The notes under the pieces: model-generated
What the model saw: the letters and a program-made list of their open reading frames with translations, nothing else
Told to the model about the DNA's origin: nothing
Databases searched by the model: none
Made by a program: the position numbers and the translations under genes
In this document: positions 1 through 6,696 of the stretch, piece by piece
How positions within the stretch are numbered: position 1 is the stretch's first letter
How the letters are laid out: every line of letters begins with the position of its first letter
Assembly (NCBI GenBank): GCA_036395835.1
Contig: DASWCW010000043.1
Location: 1 to 11,370, forward strand
Reading direction: 5' to 3'
Length of the DNA stretch: 11,370 nucleotides
DNA from: AP-16 sp036395835
GTDB lineage: Bacteria; Pseudomonadota; Alphaproteobacteria; Rhizobiales; Xanthobacteraceae

Positions 1-86
1 AGGGTCGGGACCGCGGCGGTGCTGCTCAACGTGATCCTGATCCTGCAGAGCTTGGGGGTGTCGATCCCGGGGCTTGCCGCGGCTAG
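1..86 (+). CDS. C-terminal end of a membrane protein, partial (possibly Nramp-like)
   Basis: Frame 1 from the window edge reads a hydrophobic segment, TAAVLLNVILILQSLGVSIPG, with nearly all codons ending in G or C up to about position 75. After that the codon pattern decays, as expected past a gene end. The LNxxLxxQ pattern resembles the last transmembrane helix of Nramp/MntH metal-ion transporters, but this is a by-eye guess from about 25 residues. The oddity is the stop: frame 1 stays open to 1050, antisense through kup, while a TAG at 84-86 lies in frame 3. A one-base loss in the GC-rich stretch at about 66-83, in nature or in the assembly, would explain this. The end at 86 is therefore inferred. 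The gene converges on kup. Confidence 0.3.
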   Translation, partial: GRDRGGAAQRDPDPAELGGVDPGACRG

Positions 87-138
87 AAAAGTCGTGATCG
101 CGCCTCCGCTTACATCAATAAAGGGTTTGATCGCCGAT

Positions 139-2064
139 CTATATGGTCACCTGCGTTCCCACTTCGACGACGCGGCCGGTCGGGATCTGGAAATAATCGG
201 TAGCGTCGTTGGCGATGCTCGCGAGCCGGATGAAGAGCCGGTCCTGCCAGCGGGGCATCCCGGAATGCGCGGCCGGCCGCAACGATCGGCGAGAGAGAAA
301 GAACGACGTCGACATGATGTCGAATTGCCAGCCCAGCTTGCGGGCGATGGCGAGCGCTCTGGGCACGTTGGGCGTCTCCATGAAGCCGAAACGCAGCCGC
401 ACCCGAGAAAAGGTCTGCCCCACCGGCTCGATCCGCACGCGCTCGGACGCGGGAACGCGCGGCGTCTCGGCGGTGTCGACGGTCAGGATGACGTTCTTCT
501 CGTGCAATACCTTGTAGTGCTTGAGGCTGTGGAGCAGCGCGGTCGGCGCGCTGCTCGGATCGCTGGTCAGGAACACGGCGGTTCCGGGCACCGTCTGCGG
601 CGGCTTGCGTTCGAGCATGGCAACGAGATCATCGAGCGACATTTCCTGCCGGCGCGTTTTTTCGAACAGCAGCCGCGTACCCCGCCGCCAGGTGTACATG
701 ATGATCATCACCAGGGCGCCGATCGCGAGCGGCACCCATCCGCCCTCCACGACCTTGAGCAGGTTCGCGGCGAGGAACGTGAGGTCGACGATGAGGAACG
801 GCACGATCAAGGCCGCCGCGGCGAGCAGCGACCATTTCCAGTCCTTCCAGATCACGACCAAGGCCATCATGGCCGTCACCACCATGGTTCCGGTCACGGC
901 GATGCCGTAGGCCGAAGCCAATGCGCTCGAGGAGCGGAACATCACGACCAGCAACAGCACGGCGATCAACAGCAGCCAGTTGACCCGCGACATGTAGATC
1001 TGCCCGGCCAGCGCTTCGGACGTGTGGCGGATCTCCAGACGCGGCAATAGCCCGAGTTGAATTGCCTGGCGCGTAAGCGAATAGGCGCCCGTGATCACCG
1101 CCTGGCTGGCGATGACGGTCGCCGCAGTCGCCAGCAGCACCATCGGCAGCAATGCCCAATCGGGATACAGCAGAAAGAACGGGTTCTCGATGGCTTTTTG
1201 ATCGGCGAGCACGAGCGCGCCTTGGCCGAGATAATTGATGGTGAGCGCCGGCAAGGCGACGAATAACCAGGCGGTCCGAATCGGTCCCGGGCCGAAATGC
1301 CCGAGGTCGGCGTAAAGCGCCTCCGAACCGGTCACCACCAGGAAGACGGCACCGAGCGTGAGGAGCCCGATGATGCCGTGCGATGCCAGGAAGACCACGC
1401 CATGGATCGGGTTGAACGCCAGCAGGACGGCGGGATTCTGCGCAATATGCCAGATCCCGGCCGCAGCGATGGCGATGAACCAAACCAGCGTGATCGGCCC
1501 GAAGAACGCCGCCACCCTGGCCGTGCCGCGCGATTGCACTGCAAACAGGGCGATCAGGATCACGACCGTGATCGGCACGATGTAGGGTTCGAAAGCCGGC
1601 GTCGCGACCTTCAGTCCTTCGATCGCGGACAGCACCGATAGCGAAGGGGTGATCATCGCGTCGCCGTAGAACAGCGCCCCGCTGATGATGCCGAGCAGAA
1701 TCACGAACGATCCCCGCCCGCCGAGCGCGCGATTGGCGAGCGCCATCAGGGCCAGCGTGCCGCCCTCGCCGTTGTTGTTCGCCTGCAACAGGATCAAAAT
1801 GTATTTCGCGGTGACGATGAGGAGCAGCGCCCAGATGATCAGGGACAAGATTCCGAGAACGATCGGCTCACTTGCCGGATTGTCCGGACCGACGGCCGCC
1901 AACACCGATTCGCGTACGGCGTAAAGCGGGCTGGTGCCGATGTCGCCGTAGACGACGCCGATGCTGCCGAGCGTCAGCGTCCAGAACCCGGCCTTGGGAT
2001 GGGCTTCGCCGTTCGCGTGAGCATGGATGCTCGGGGCGGCGGCGACCGCGGCGTTCTTCGTCAT
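139..2064 (-). CDS. kup: Potassium transport system protein Kup (KUP/HAK/KT family)
   Basis: Inner-membrane K+ uptake protein, known in the family to act as a K+/H+ symporter. The 641-residue product has the usual family length. It opens with a short His/Ala-rich cytoplasmic tail, then the family signature GVVYGDIGTSPLY at residues 37-49, with the conserved Asp41 and Gly/Tyr in helix 1. The NNNGEGG loop follows helix 2 (about residue 96). About twelve hydrophobic segments run to about residue 460, followed by a soluble C-terminal domain. The ATG at 2064 overlaps the TGA of the upstream small gene (ATGA), and I see no good ribosome-binding site in front of it, so translation is probably coupled to that gene. 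It is the last gene of the kdpD-kdpE-small protein-kup run. Identity is certain; regulation by KdpDE is inference from position. Confidence 0.96.
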   Translation of the reverse strand: MTKNAAVAAAPSIHAHANGEAHPKAGFWTLTLGSIGVVYGDIGTSPLYAVRESVLAAVGPDNPASEPIVLGILSLIIWALLLIVTAKYILILLQANNNGEGGTLALMALANRALGGRGSFVILLGIISGALFYGDAMITPSLSVLSAIEGLKVATPAFEPYIVPITVVILIALFAVQSRGTARVAAFFGPITLVWFIAIAAAGIWHIAQNPAVLLAFNPIHGVVFLASHGIIGLLTLGAVFLVVTGSEALYADLGHFGPGPIRTAWLFVALPALTINYLGQGALVLADQKAIENPFFLLYPDWALLPMVLLATAATVIASQAVITGAYSLTRQAIQLGLLPRLEIRHTSEALAGQIYMSRVNWLLLIAVLLLVVMFRSSSALASAYGIAVTGTMVVTAMMALVVIWKDWKWSLLAAAALIVPFLIVDLTFLAANLLKVVEGGWVPLAIGALVMIIMYTWRRGTRLLFEKTRRQEMSLDDLVAMLERKPPQTVPGTAVFLTSDPSSAPTALLHSLKHYKVLHEKNVILTVDTAETPRVPASERVRIEPVGQTFSRVRLRFGFMETPNVPRALAIARKLGWQFDIMSTSFFLSRRSLRPAAHSGMPRWQDRLFIRLASIANDATDYFQIPTGRVVEVGTQVTI

Positions 2065-2396
2065 CTGCTTGTGCTAACGCCCCGCTGGCCAAAGGCTCCC
2101 GGCGGCGGGTTTGCGCCCTTCGCGGGATGAGGAGGTGGTTGACGCGCAAGCTTGTCATAACAGTCGAGACGCGGGCCGCCGTCCTCGATGCTCAGGCAAA
2201 GCCATAGTTCGCTGCGAAGTTGGGACGCAGCGTTGCTTTCAAACGTCCACGTGGCCGGATCGATTGCCGCAAGGCACAGGAACGCGGCCAGCACCAATGT
2301 GCCGACGATCAGCGCAACGACGTTCTCCCCGAGCGCCGATGCCCACCGGGATAGAGTTCTTCTCGTCGCTGAGCTGCTGAAATGGCCCGCAGGCAT
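2061..2396 (-). CDS. Small single-pass membrane protein translationally coupled to kup
   Basis: I do not recognise a named family. The 111-residue product has an Arg-containing N-terminus, one transmembrane helix at about residues 26-45 (VVALIVGTLVLAAFLCLAAI), and a C-terminal part that by the positive-inside rule should be periplasmic. That part holds CLSIEDGGPRLDCYDKLA, with Cys67 and Cys79. This C-x(n)-RLxCYD motif recurs in small exported proteobacterial proteins, including VasI-type proteins, and the two Cys could form a disulfide. A Pro-rich tail ends the protein. The stop overlaps the kup ATG by 4 nt, which supports a real gene and a link to K+ transport. I chose the ATG at 2396; an in-frame TTG at 2459 would add 21 residues without a helix or ribosome-binding site. 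Function is unknown; an accessory subunit of Kup is a guess. Confidence 0.7.
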   Translation of the reverse strand: MPAGHFSSSATRRTLSRWASALGENVVALIVGTLVLAAFLCLAAIDPATWTFESNAASQLRSELWLCLSIEDGGPRLDCYDKLARQPPPHPAKGANPPPGAFGQRGVSTSR

Positions 2397-2464
2397 GCGC
2401 GGTTCCGACTGGCTCTGCGCATCGCACCTATGGGGACCGGCATAAATTCTCCATGGCAAATCGG

Positions 2465-2510
2465 CGCGTCAGTTATAAAAATCCCATAAAGAACAAATCG
2501 AGCCTTTGCT
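2465..2510 (-). promoter_or_regulatory. AT-rich candidate promoter for the small gene and kup
   Basis: The gap between kdpE (ends 2529) and the small gene (starts 2396) has an unusually AT-rich patch for this genome. On the minus strand it contains TATAAC at 2477-2472, one base from the sigma-70 -10 consensus, preceded by a T-rich stretch. No good -35 hexamer lies 17 nt upstream. The patch could give kup its own promoter, possibly activator-dependent, in addition to read-through from kdpDE. This rests on base composition and one hexamer only. Confidence 0.3.
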
Positions 2511-2528
2511 TGCTATGCTCCTGGCTTT

Positions 2529-3221
2529 TCAGCCATTTTCGGCAATTCGGTAACCGATTCCGGGCTCGGTGAGGATGATGCGCGGGTCGTCCGGATTGTC
2601 CTCGATCTTTTGCCGCAGGTGCCCGACGTAAACCCGCAGATATTGCGTATCCTGGGTATGGGCGGGGCCCCATATGGCGGCCAGCACCTGCTTGTGCGTG
2701 ATGACCGCGCCGGCGTGGCGCGCCAAGAGCGACAGAAGCTCGAATTCCTTCGGGGTCAGCTTGATCTCCCGGCCGGCGCGGGTGACGCGATGGCGGACGC
2801 TGTCGATCTCGAGCTCGCCGATCCGGAGCACGGGGATCTCGGCGTGACGTTGCATGCGATGGCGCATCGCGGTGCGCACTCTCGCCATCAGCTCGCCGAC
2901 GCCGAACGGCTTGTTGATGAAATCATCCGCGCCGAGGTCGAGCGCCTCGATCTTCTCGCCCTCGCGGTCGCGCGCCGATAACACGATGATCGGCACGTCG
3001 GACCATTGTCGCACGTTGCGGATGACCTCCTTGCCGTCGCCGTCCGGCAAGCCGAGATCGAGCACCACGGCGTCGGGCGCTTCGGACGCGATGCGCTTGG
3101 TCGCCTCCGCAACCGTTCCGACGGTCGCGACCTCGTAATCATTGGCCGCGAGCGCGGGTTTGAGGAAGCGCAGGATCGCCGGCTCGTCGTCCACGACCAG
3201 GATGCGGGTCTTTGCCGTCAT
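2529..3221 (-). CDS. kdpE: KdpE, OmpR/PhoB-type response regulator of K+ homeostasis
   Basis: Cytoplasmic DNA-binding response regulator, 230 residues, full length for the family. The receiver domain (about 5-118) has the acidic pair Asp11-Asp12, phospho-acceptor Asp55 in VVLDLGLPDGDG, Ser82 at the switch position and Lys104 in NKPF. The winged-helix output domain (about 130-228) carries LTPKEFELLSLLARHAG and the C-terminal hairpin ending in GIGYRI. The start ATG at 3221 overlaps the kdpD stop in an ATGA, so kinase and regulator are translationally coupled. The close match to KdpE (for example WGPAHTQDTQYLRVYVGHLRQKIE) makes the name secure, although no kdpFABC target operon is present in the window. 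The nearest downstream genes are the small membrane protein and kup. Confidence 0.93.
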   Translation of the reverse strand: MTAKTRILVVDDEPAILRFLKPALAANDYEVATVGTVAEATKRIASEAPDAVVLDLGLPDGDGKEVIRNVRQWSDVPIIVLSARDREGEKIEALDLGADDFINKPFGVGELMARVRTAMRHRMQRHAEIPVLRIGELEIDSVRHRVTRAGREIKLTPKEFELLSLLARHAGAVITHKQVLAAIWGPAHTQDTQYLRVYVGHLRQKIEDNPDDPRIILTEPGIGYRIAENG

Positions 3222-5188
3222 GGCGTGTCCGCCCGCGGAAACGTCAGCACGATGCGCGTGCCGCAGCCGTGCGCGACCGGGCTCTCGGCCGCGATCGAGC
3301 CGCCATGCGCCTCCATGATCCCCTTGGCAATGGCAAGGCCGAGACCGGTGCCTTGCCCGCCGTCGACACCGCTCGTTTCGGGACGCGGAGCGCGGACGAA
3401 TTTTTCGAATGCCTGGGGCAGGACTTCGGCGGGAATCCCCGGCCCGCCGTCGGTGATCCGCAGCTTGACGCGCGCATTCTCGACTTCGGCATCGACAATC
3501 ACGTGGGTCCGTGCCGGCGTATGCGCCACCGCATTATTGATGACATTGCCCAGGCTTTGCTCGACCAGGGCGGCATCCCCCCGCACCAGCGGCATGTCGG
3601 AGGGCCATCTTGCCTCGAACGGTTGGGAGGCGCCCCGACGTCGCGCAGCGCTGACGACGCGATCGGCGATCTCGCGCAGATCGATCCAATCGAGCCGCAG
3701 CTCGAGCGCGCCTTCCTGGATTCGCGTGATGGCGAGCAGGTTGCGGACCATTTCGTCGAGGCCCTCGGCCTCGCTCCGGATGTGCCCGAGCAGATCCTTG
3801 CGCTCGGCGGGATCGAGCTTGTCGCTGTACTCGATGAGGCTGGTGGCCGAGCCGAGAATGGAGGAAAGCGGCGTGCGGAAATCGTGGGAGATCGACGCGA
3901 GCAAGGTGTTGCGGGTGCGCTCCGTTGCCGCGGCGGTGCGGGTCGAGAGGATTTCGCGCGTCAGGGCCGCACGATCGAGCGCCGCCGCGGTCTGGTCGGC
4001 CAACGCATCGAGCAGCGCCCGAGCCTCGGAATCCAGCGGGCCGAACTCGTCGGTGCGCGCGACGCCGACCACGCCGATGCGGCTGCGGGGAGTTCGCAGT
4101 GGAACGAAGAACCACGGCAGCGTCGGCAGCGTTGCGGTATCGGCGCCGGCCGGTCCATCGTGGGTGAAGGACCAGCGCGCGGCGGTCATGGCGGCGGCGT
4201 CGAGCACGTCCTCGGGCGGCCACGCCGCGCGCAGCGCGAGCTCGCCGGCGTCGTCGAGCAGAATGAGGGTAGGGCGCCCCAACGTGCTCGAGATCTCGCC
4301 GGCGGCTCCTTCGGCGACGTCCTCCAGCCGTGCCAAGGCGGAAAGCTTGCGGGTGAACTCGTAGAGGCGCCGGGTCGACCGCATACGACCCTCCGATGTC
4401 CGCGCCTGCTCCCGCACCCGTCCCGCGAGCGCCGAGGTGATCACGGCGATCACCAGGAATACGAACAGCGCCAACAGCTCATACGCCTCGGCGACGGTGA
4501 AGGTGTAGAGCGGCTCGATGAAGAAAAAATTGTAGGCGAGAAACGAAACGACCGATGCGTAGATGGCCGGCCAAATTCCGAAGATCGCCGCGGGGAACAG
4601 CACGGCCATCAGGAAAATCATTGAAACATTGGGAAGCGGGGCGAGCACGGAAATCAGCCGGCCGATCCCCACGGCGGCCGCGACCGCGAGCGTGGACCAG
4701 ACGTAAGGCATGATCCCTCGCACCGGTTCGATTGCCGGGCGCAGCCGCCGCAGCCAACGGATCGATTCCGCGCGGCCCGGGACGACGTGAACGGCGATGT
4801 CATCGGCTCGCCGAAGGAGCTCATGCGGCAGCGAGCGATGAAAGATCCCGCCGAGCAGCCGGGCGCGCGGCCGGCCGATCACGATCTGCGTCACGTTCTC
4901 GAAGCGGGCCAAGCGCAGCACCTGCGCCGGCAGATCGTTGCCGACCAGCGTCTTGATCTCCGCGCCGAGCGTCTCGGCGAGCTTGAGCGCATCCTCGATG
5001 CGCCGCCGGCTGGCATCGTCCAGGCGGTGGCCCGGGCGCTCGACCGTGACCACGAGCCAAGGCGCGTTCATCAGATTGGAAAGCCGCTTGGCATTGCGCA
5101 CCACGCTCGGCGAGATCGGGTCGGGACCGATGCAGGCGAGAATGCGTTCGCCGGCCGGCGAGGCTCGCTGCGCTTGTTCGATGGCCAT
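3218..5188 (-). CDS. kdpD: KdpD-like sensor histidine kinase lacking the N-terminal KdpD domain
   Basis: Membrane sensor kinase partner of KdpE, 656 residues. In order: a universal-stress-protein-like domain (about 14-137), four transmembrane helices of the DUF4118 type (about 162-257, including YNFFFIEPLYTF), a GAF-like region (about 275-408), the phospho-acceptor H-box SISHDFRTPLSS with His435, an N-box around NVINNAVAHTP (548-558), and the ATP-binding boxes DGGPGIP (580-586) and GTGLGLAIAKG (613-623). Typical KdpD is about 900 residues and begins with a roughly 230-residue domain carrying a Walker A motif; that domain is wholly absent. The ATG at 5188 is preferred over one at 5272, because the intervening 28 codons have random third positions and no ribosome-binding site. 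A divergent gene starts 187 bp away, so there is no room for the missing domain immediately upstream. Confidence 0.9.
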   Translation of the reverse strand: MAIEQAQRASPAGERILACIGPDPISPSVVRNAKRLSNLMNAPWLVVTVERPGHRLDDASRRRIEDALKLAETLGAEIKTLVGNDLPAQVLRLARFENVTQIVIGRPRARLLGGIFHRSLPHELLRRADDIAVHVVPGRAESIRWLRRLRPAIEPVRGIMPYVWSTLAVAAAVGIGRLISVLAPLPNVSMIFLMAVLFPAAIFGIWPAIYASVVSFLAYNFFFIEPLYTFTVAEAYELLALFVFLVIAVITSALAGRVREQARTSEGRMRSTRRLYEFTRKLSALARLEDVAEGAAGEISSTLGRPTLILLDDAGELALRAAWPPEDVLDAAAMTAARWSFTHDGPAGADTATLPTLPWFFVPLRTPRSRIGVVGVARTDEFGPLDSEARALLDALADQTAAALDRAALTREILSTRTAAATERTRNTLLASISHDFRTPLSSILGSATSLIEYSDKLDPAERKDLLGHIRSEAEGLDEMVRNLLAITRIQEGALELRLDWIDLREIADRVVSAARRRGASQPFEARWPSDMPLVRGDAALVEQSLGNVINNAVAHTPARTHVIVDAEVENARVKLRITDGGPGIPAEVLPQAFEKFVRAPRPETSGVDGGQGTGLGLAIAKGIMEAHGGSIAAESPVAHGCGTRIVLTFPRADTP

Positions 5189-5289
5189 GCTGGACCTGGA
5201 TATCATGGATGGGGCATCACGCCCCTTCCGGCAACCAAGCGCAAGCACATGGGATCGTTCCGGTTCTGCCATCGGCCGGCCATTGCTGA

Positions 5290-5299
5290 ACTCATGAGT
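5290..5299. other. 10-bp palindrome in the kdpD/cupin divergent gap
   Basis: ACTCATGAGT is a perfect 10-bp palindrome in the 186-bp region between the divergent kdpD and cupin genes. Its place, about 100 bp upstream of kdpD and 75 bp upstream of the cupin start, would fit an operator. Palindromes of this length do occur by chance, and I know of no factor with this site. I see no convincing sigma-70 promoter in the gap; the best + strand -35 candidate is TTGATT at 5320-5325. Confidence 0.2.
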
Positions 5300-5374
5300 C
5301 GGCCCGTCCGCCTAAAGCTTTGATTATCTTGGCCGGATCGCCCATTCTGAGTGGGGTCCGAGCCGGAGATGCCC

Positions 5375-5809
5375 ATGGTCCGCCGCTATTTGCTCGCGCT
5401 TGCGATCTTGCTCCTTCCCTTGGCCGCGCCCGCACAGGAGCGCAAGGCCGATGCGGAAGCAACCAAAGTGCTGCTCGATACCGAGCGCGTGCGCGTCATC
5501 GAAGTGCGGGTCAAGCCGGGCGGCAAGTTCGAGCTCAAGGGCCACCCGTACCAATTCGTCTACATGCTGACCGACGGCTCCCTGGTGTTCTCGCCGCCCG
5601 GCAAGCAGCCTTACGAGCTCATGCTCAGGGCCGGCGAGGTGTCGCTCTTGCCCTCGCAATCGACCGCGACCGAGAACGACGGCGAGAAGGAGCTGCGTGC
5701 GGTCCTGGTGGAAATCAAGGAAGGCGCCCGCGTCGCGACCAAAGCCTCGACGGGCAAAACCAAGGCGCGGGTCGTCCGTGCGAAGCCCAAGAGCAAGGCG
5801 CGGCAGTGA
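5375..5809 (+). CDS. Secreted small cupin-fold protein with basic C-terminal tail
   Basis: 144 residues. A signal peptide is clear: MVRRYLLALAILLLPLAAPA, with cleavage likely after Ala20. The mature part looks like a single cupin barrel: VRVIEVRVKPGGKFELKGHP (motif 1), VYMLTDGSLVF, then AGEVSLLP (motif 2). The metal ligands are mostly missing: only His57 remains of the usual HxH, and the motif 2 His is absent. The last 22 residues are Lys/Arg-rich and look disordered. The ATG at 5375 was chosen because GGAG lies 6 nt upstream (5365-5368) and the signal peptide begins there; in-frame ATG 5369 and GTG 5351 are possible upstream starts but less well placed. It is divergent from kdpD and converges with the aldolase gene. 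Substrate and function are unknown. Confidence 0.8.
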   Translation: MVRRYLLALAILLLPLAAPAQERKADAEATKVLLDTERVRVIEVRVKPGGKFELKGHPYQFVYMLTDGSLVFSPPGKQPYELMLRAGEVSLLPSQSTATENDGEKELRAVLVEIKEGARVATKASTGKTKARVVRAKPKSKARQ

Positions 5810-5832
5810 ACCGGGCCTCGCGACTCTGACGG

Positions 5833-6612
5833 TTACTGCCGATCGCGCAAGAATTTGGCGCGCTGGCTCGCGCCGGCCATCAGCATGCCGAGATCGTTGC
5901 CGGCGATGATCACGCGCATGCCCAGGGCGACATATTTGGCCAAAAGCTCCTCGCCATAGACGCCGCCCATGCCTGGCCACTTGCGGTGCTTGCGGCAGGC
6001 GGCAATCACCTTCTCATAGGCGCGCGCGACCTCGGCGTGCCCGAACTGGCCGGGGAAGCCCATCTCCATCAGCAGGTCGTTGGTGCCGATGAGCAGCACG
6101 TCGACGCCCTCGACCGCGGCGATGGCCTCGGCGTTGGCGATCGCCTGCGGCGTCTCGAGCATGACCACGACCAGCGTCTCGGCATTCATCTTCGCCGCCG
6201 CCTCGCCGGTCGGAACGGCGCGAAAGCCGAAATAGGCCATGCCGCCCGCCATCGAGCGATGGCCGAGCGGCGGATATTTGAGATGGCCGACGATCGCGCG
6301 CGCCTCCTCGGCGGTGTCGACGTGCGGCATGACGATGCCGAGCGCGCCGCCGTCGAGCACGCGGGTGGCAAGCGAATATTGCCGCGACGGCACCCGCACC
6401 ACGGGCGAAATGCCGGCGGTCAGCGCCGCGACCGAGATCTGCACCGCGGTGTCGAGCGGCATGGTGCCGTGCTCGAGATCGATGAACAGCCAGTCGAAGC
6501 CGCAGCTCGCCATCGCGGCGGCGACGTCGACGGTGCGGGCCTGGCGCAACCCGATGCCGAGGCACAGCTCGCCCTTTTCCAAGCGCTCGCGCGCGGGATT
6601 GCGCACCGTCAT
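5833..6612 (-). CDS. HpcH/HpaI-family aldolase (class II, metal-dependent)
   Basis: Predicted cytoplasmic TIM-barrel enzyme of 259 residues. The family cleaves or condenses 2-keto acids with an aldehyde, using a divalent metal and pyruvate enolate (as in 4-hydroxy-2-oxoheptanedioate or 2-keto-3-deoxy-rhamnonate aldolase). Visible signatures are DWLFIDLEHG with His48, VVRVPS with Arg73, GALGIVMPHVDTAEEA (89-104), metal ligand Glu153 in MLETPQA, and Asp179 in LLIGTNDLLMEMG. Where homologues usually have a G-x-RG motif, this protein has GHRSMAGG (117-124). The metal site looks complete, so it is probably active, but the substrate cannot be read from the sequence. The ATG at 6612 has AAGGA about 8 nt upstream. 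It is third in a same-strand run after the RDD gene and bpt, with no obvious metabolic link to either. Confidence 0.88.
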   Translation of the reverse strand: MTVRNPARERLEKGELCLGIGLRQARTVDVAAAMASCGFDWLFIDLEHGTMPLDTAVQISVAALTAGISPVVRVPSRQYSLATRVLDGGALGIVMPHVDTAEEARAIVGHLKYPPLGHRSMAGGMAYFGFRAVPTGEAAAKMNAETLVVVMLETPQAIANAEAIAAVEGVDVLLIGTNDLLMEMGFPGQFGHAEVARAYEKVIAACRKHRKWPGMGGVYGEELLAKYVALGMRVIIAGNDLGMLMAGASQRAKFLRDRQ

Positions 6613-6696
6613 GATCCGGTTCCTTGGTCTGGATTCAATCTCGTTGTGAGTGCCGGCCGTGAACAGCGCGGTGCATCGCGCGTCGGACAGGCTCCG

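Noticed and set aside
19..1050. 343-codon + strand open frame antisense to kup
   Set aside because: Only its first ~20 codons look coding. The rest is the mirror of kup, rich in Arg, His and Gly with no domain; high GC keeps antisense frames open.
2485..2528. Possible terminator after kdpE
   Set aside because: The best minus-strand stem is only AGCC/GGCT (4 bp) with an 18-nt loop before a loose T-rich tract; too weak to call, so read-through into kup stays possible.
3006..4624. Long + strand open frames (over 450 codons) antisense to kdpE/kdpD
   Set aside because: kdpD and kdpE have full domain sets on the other strand, and the antisense products are low-complexity Ser/Arg-rich with no recognisable fold.
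5189..5272. 28-codon N-terminal extension of KdpD from an upstream ATG
   Set aside because: Third positions are random, no ribosome-binding site precedes the ATG at 5272, and the peptide does not resemble any KdpD domain.
5810..5832. Terminator between the convergent cupin and aldolase genes
   Set aside because: The gap is 23 bp with no stem and no T-run.
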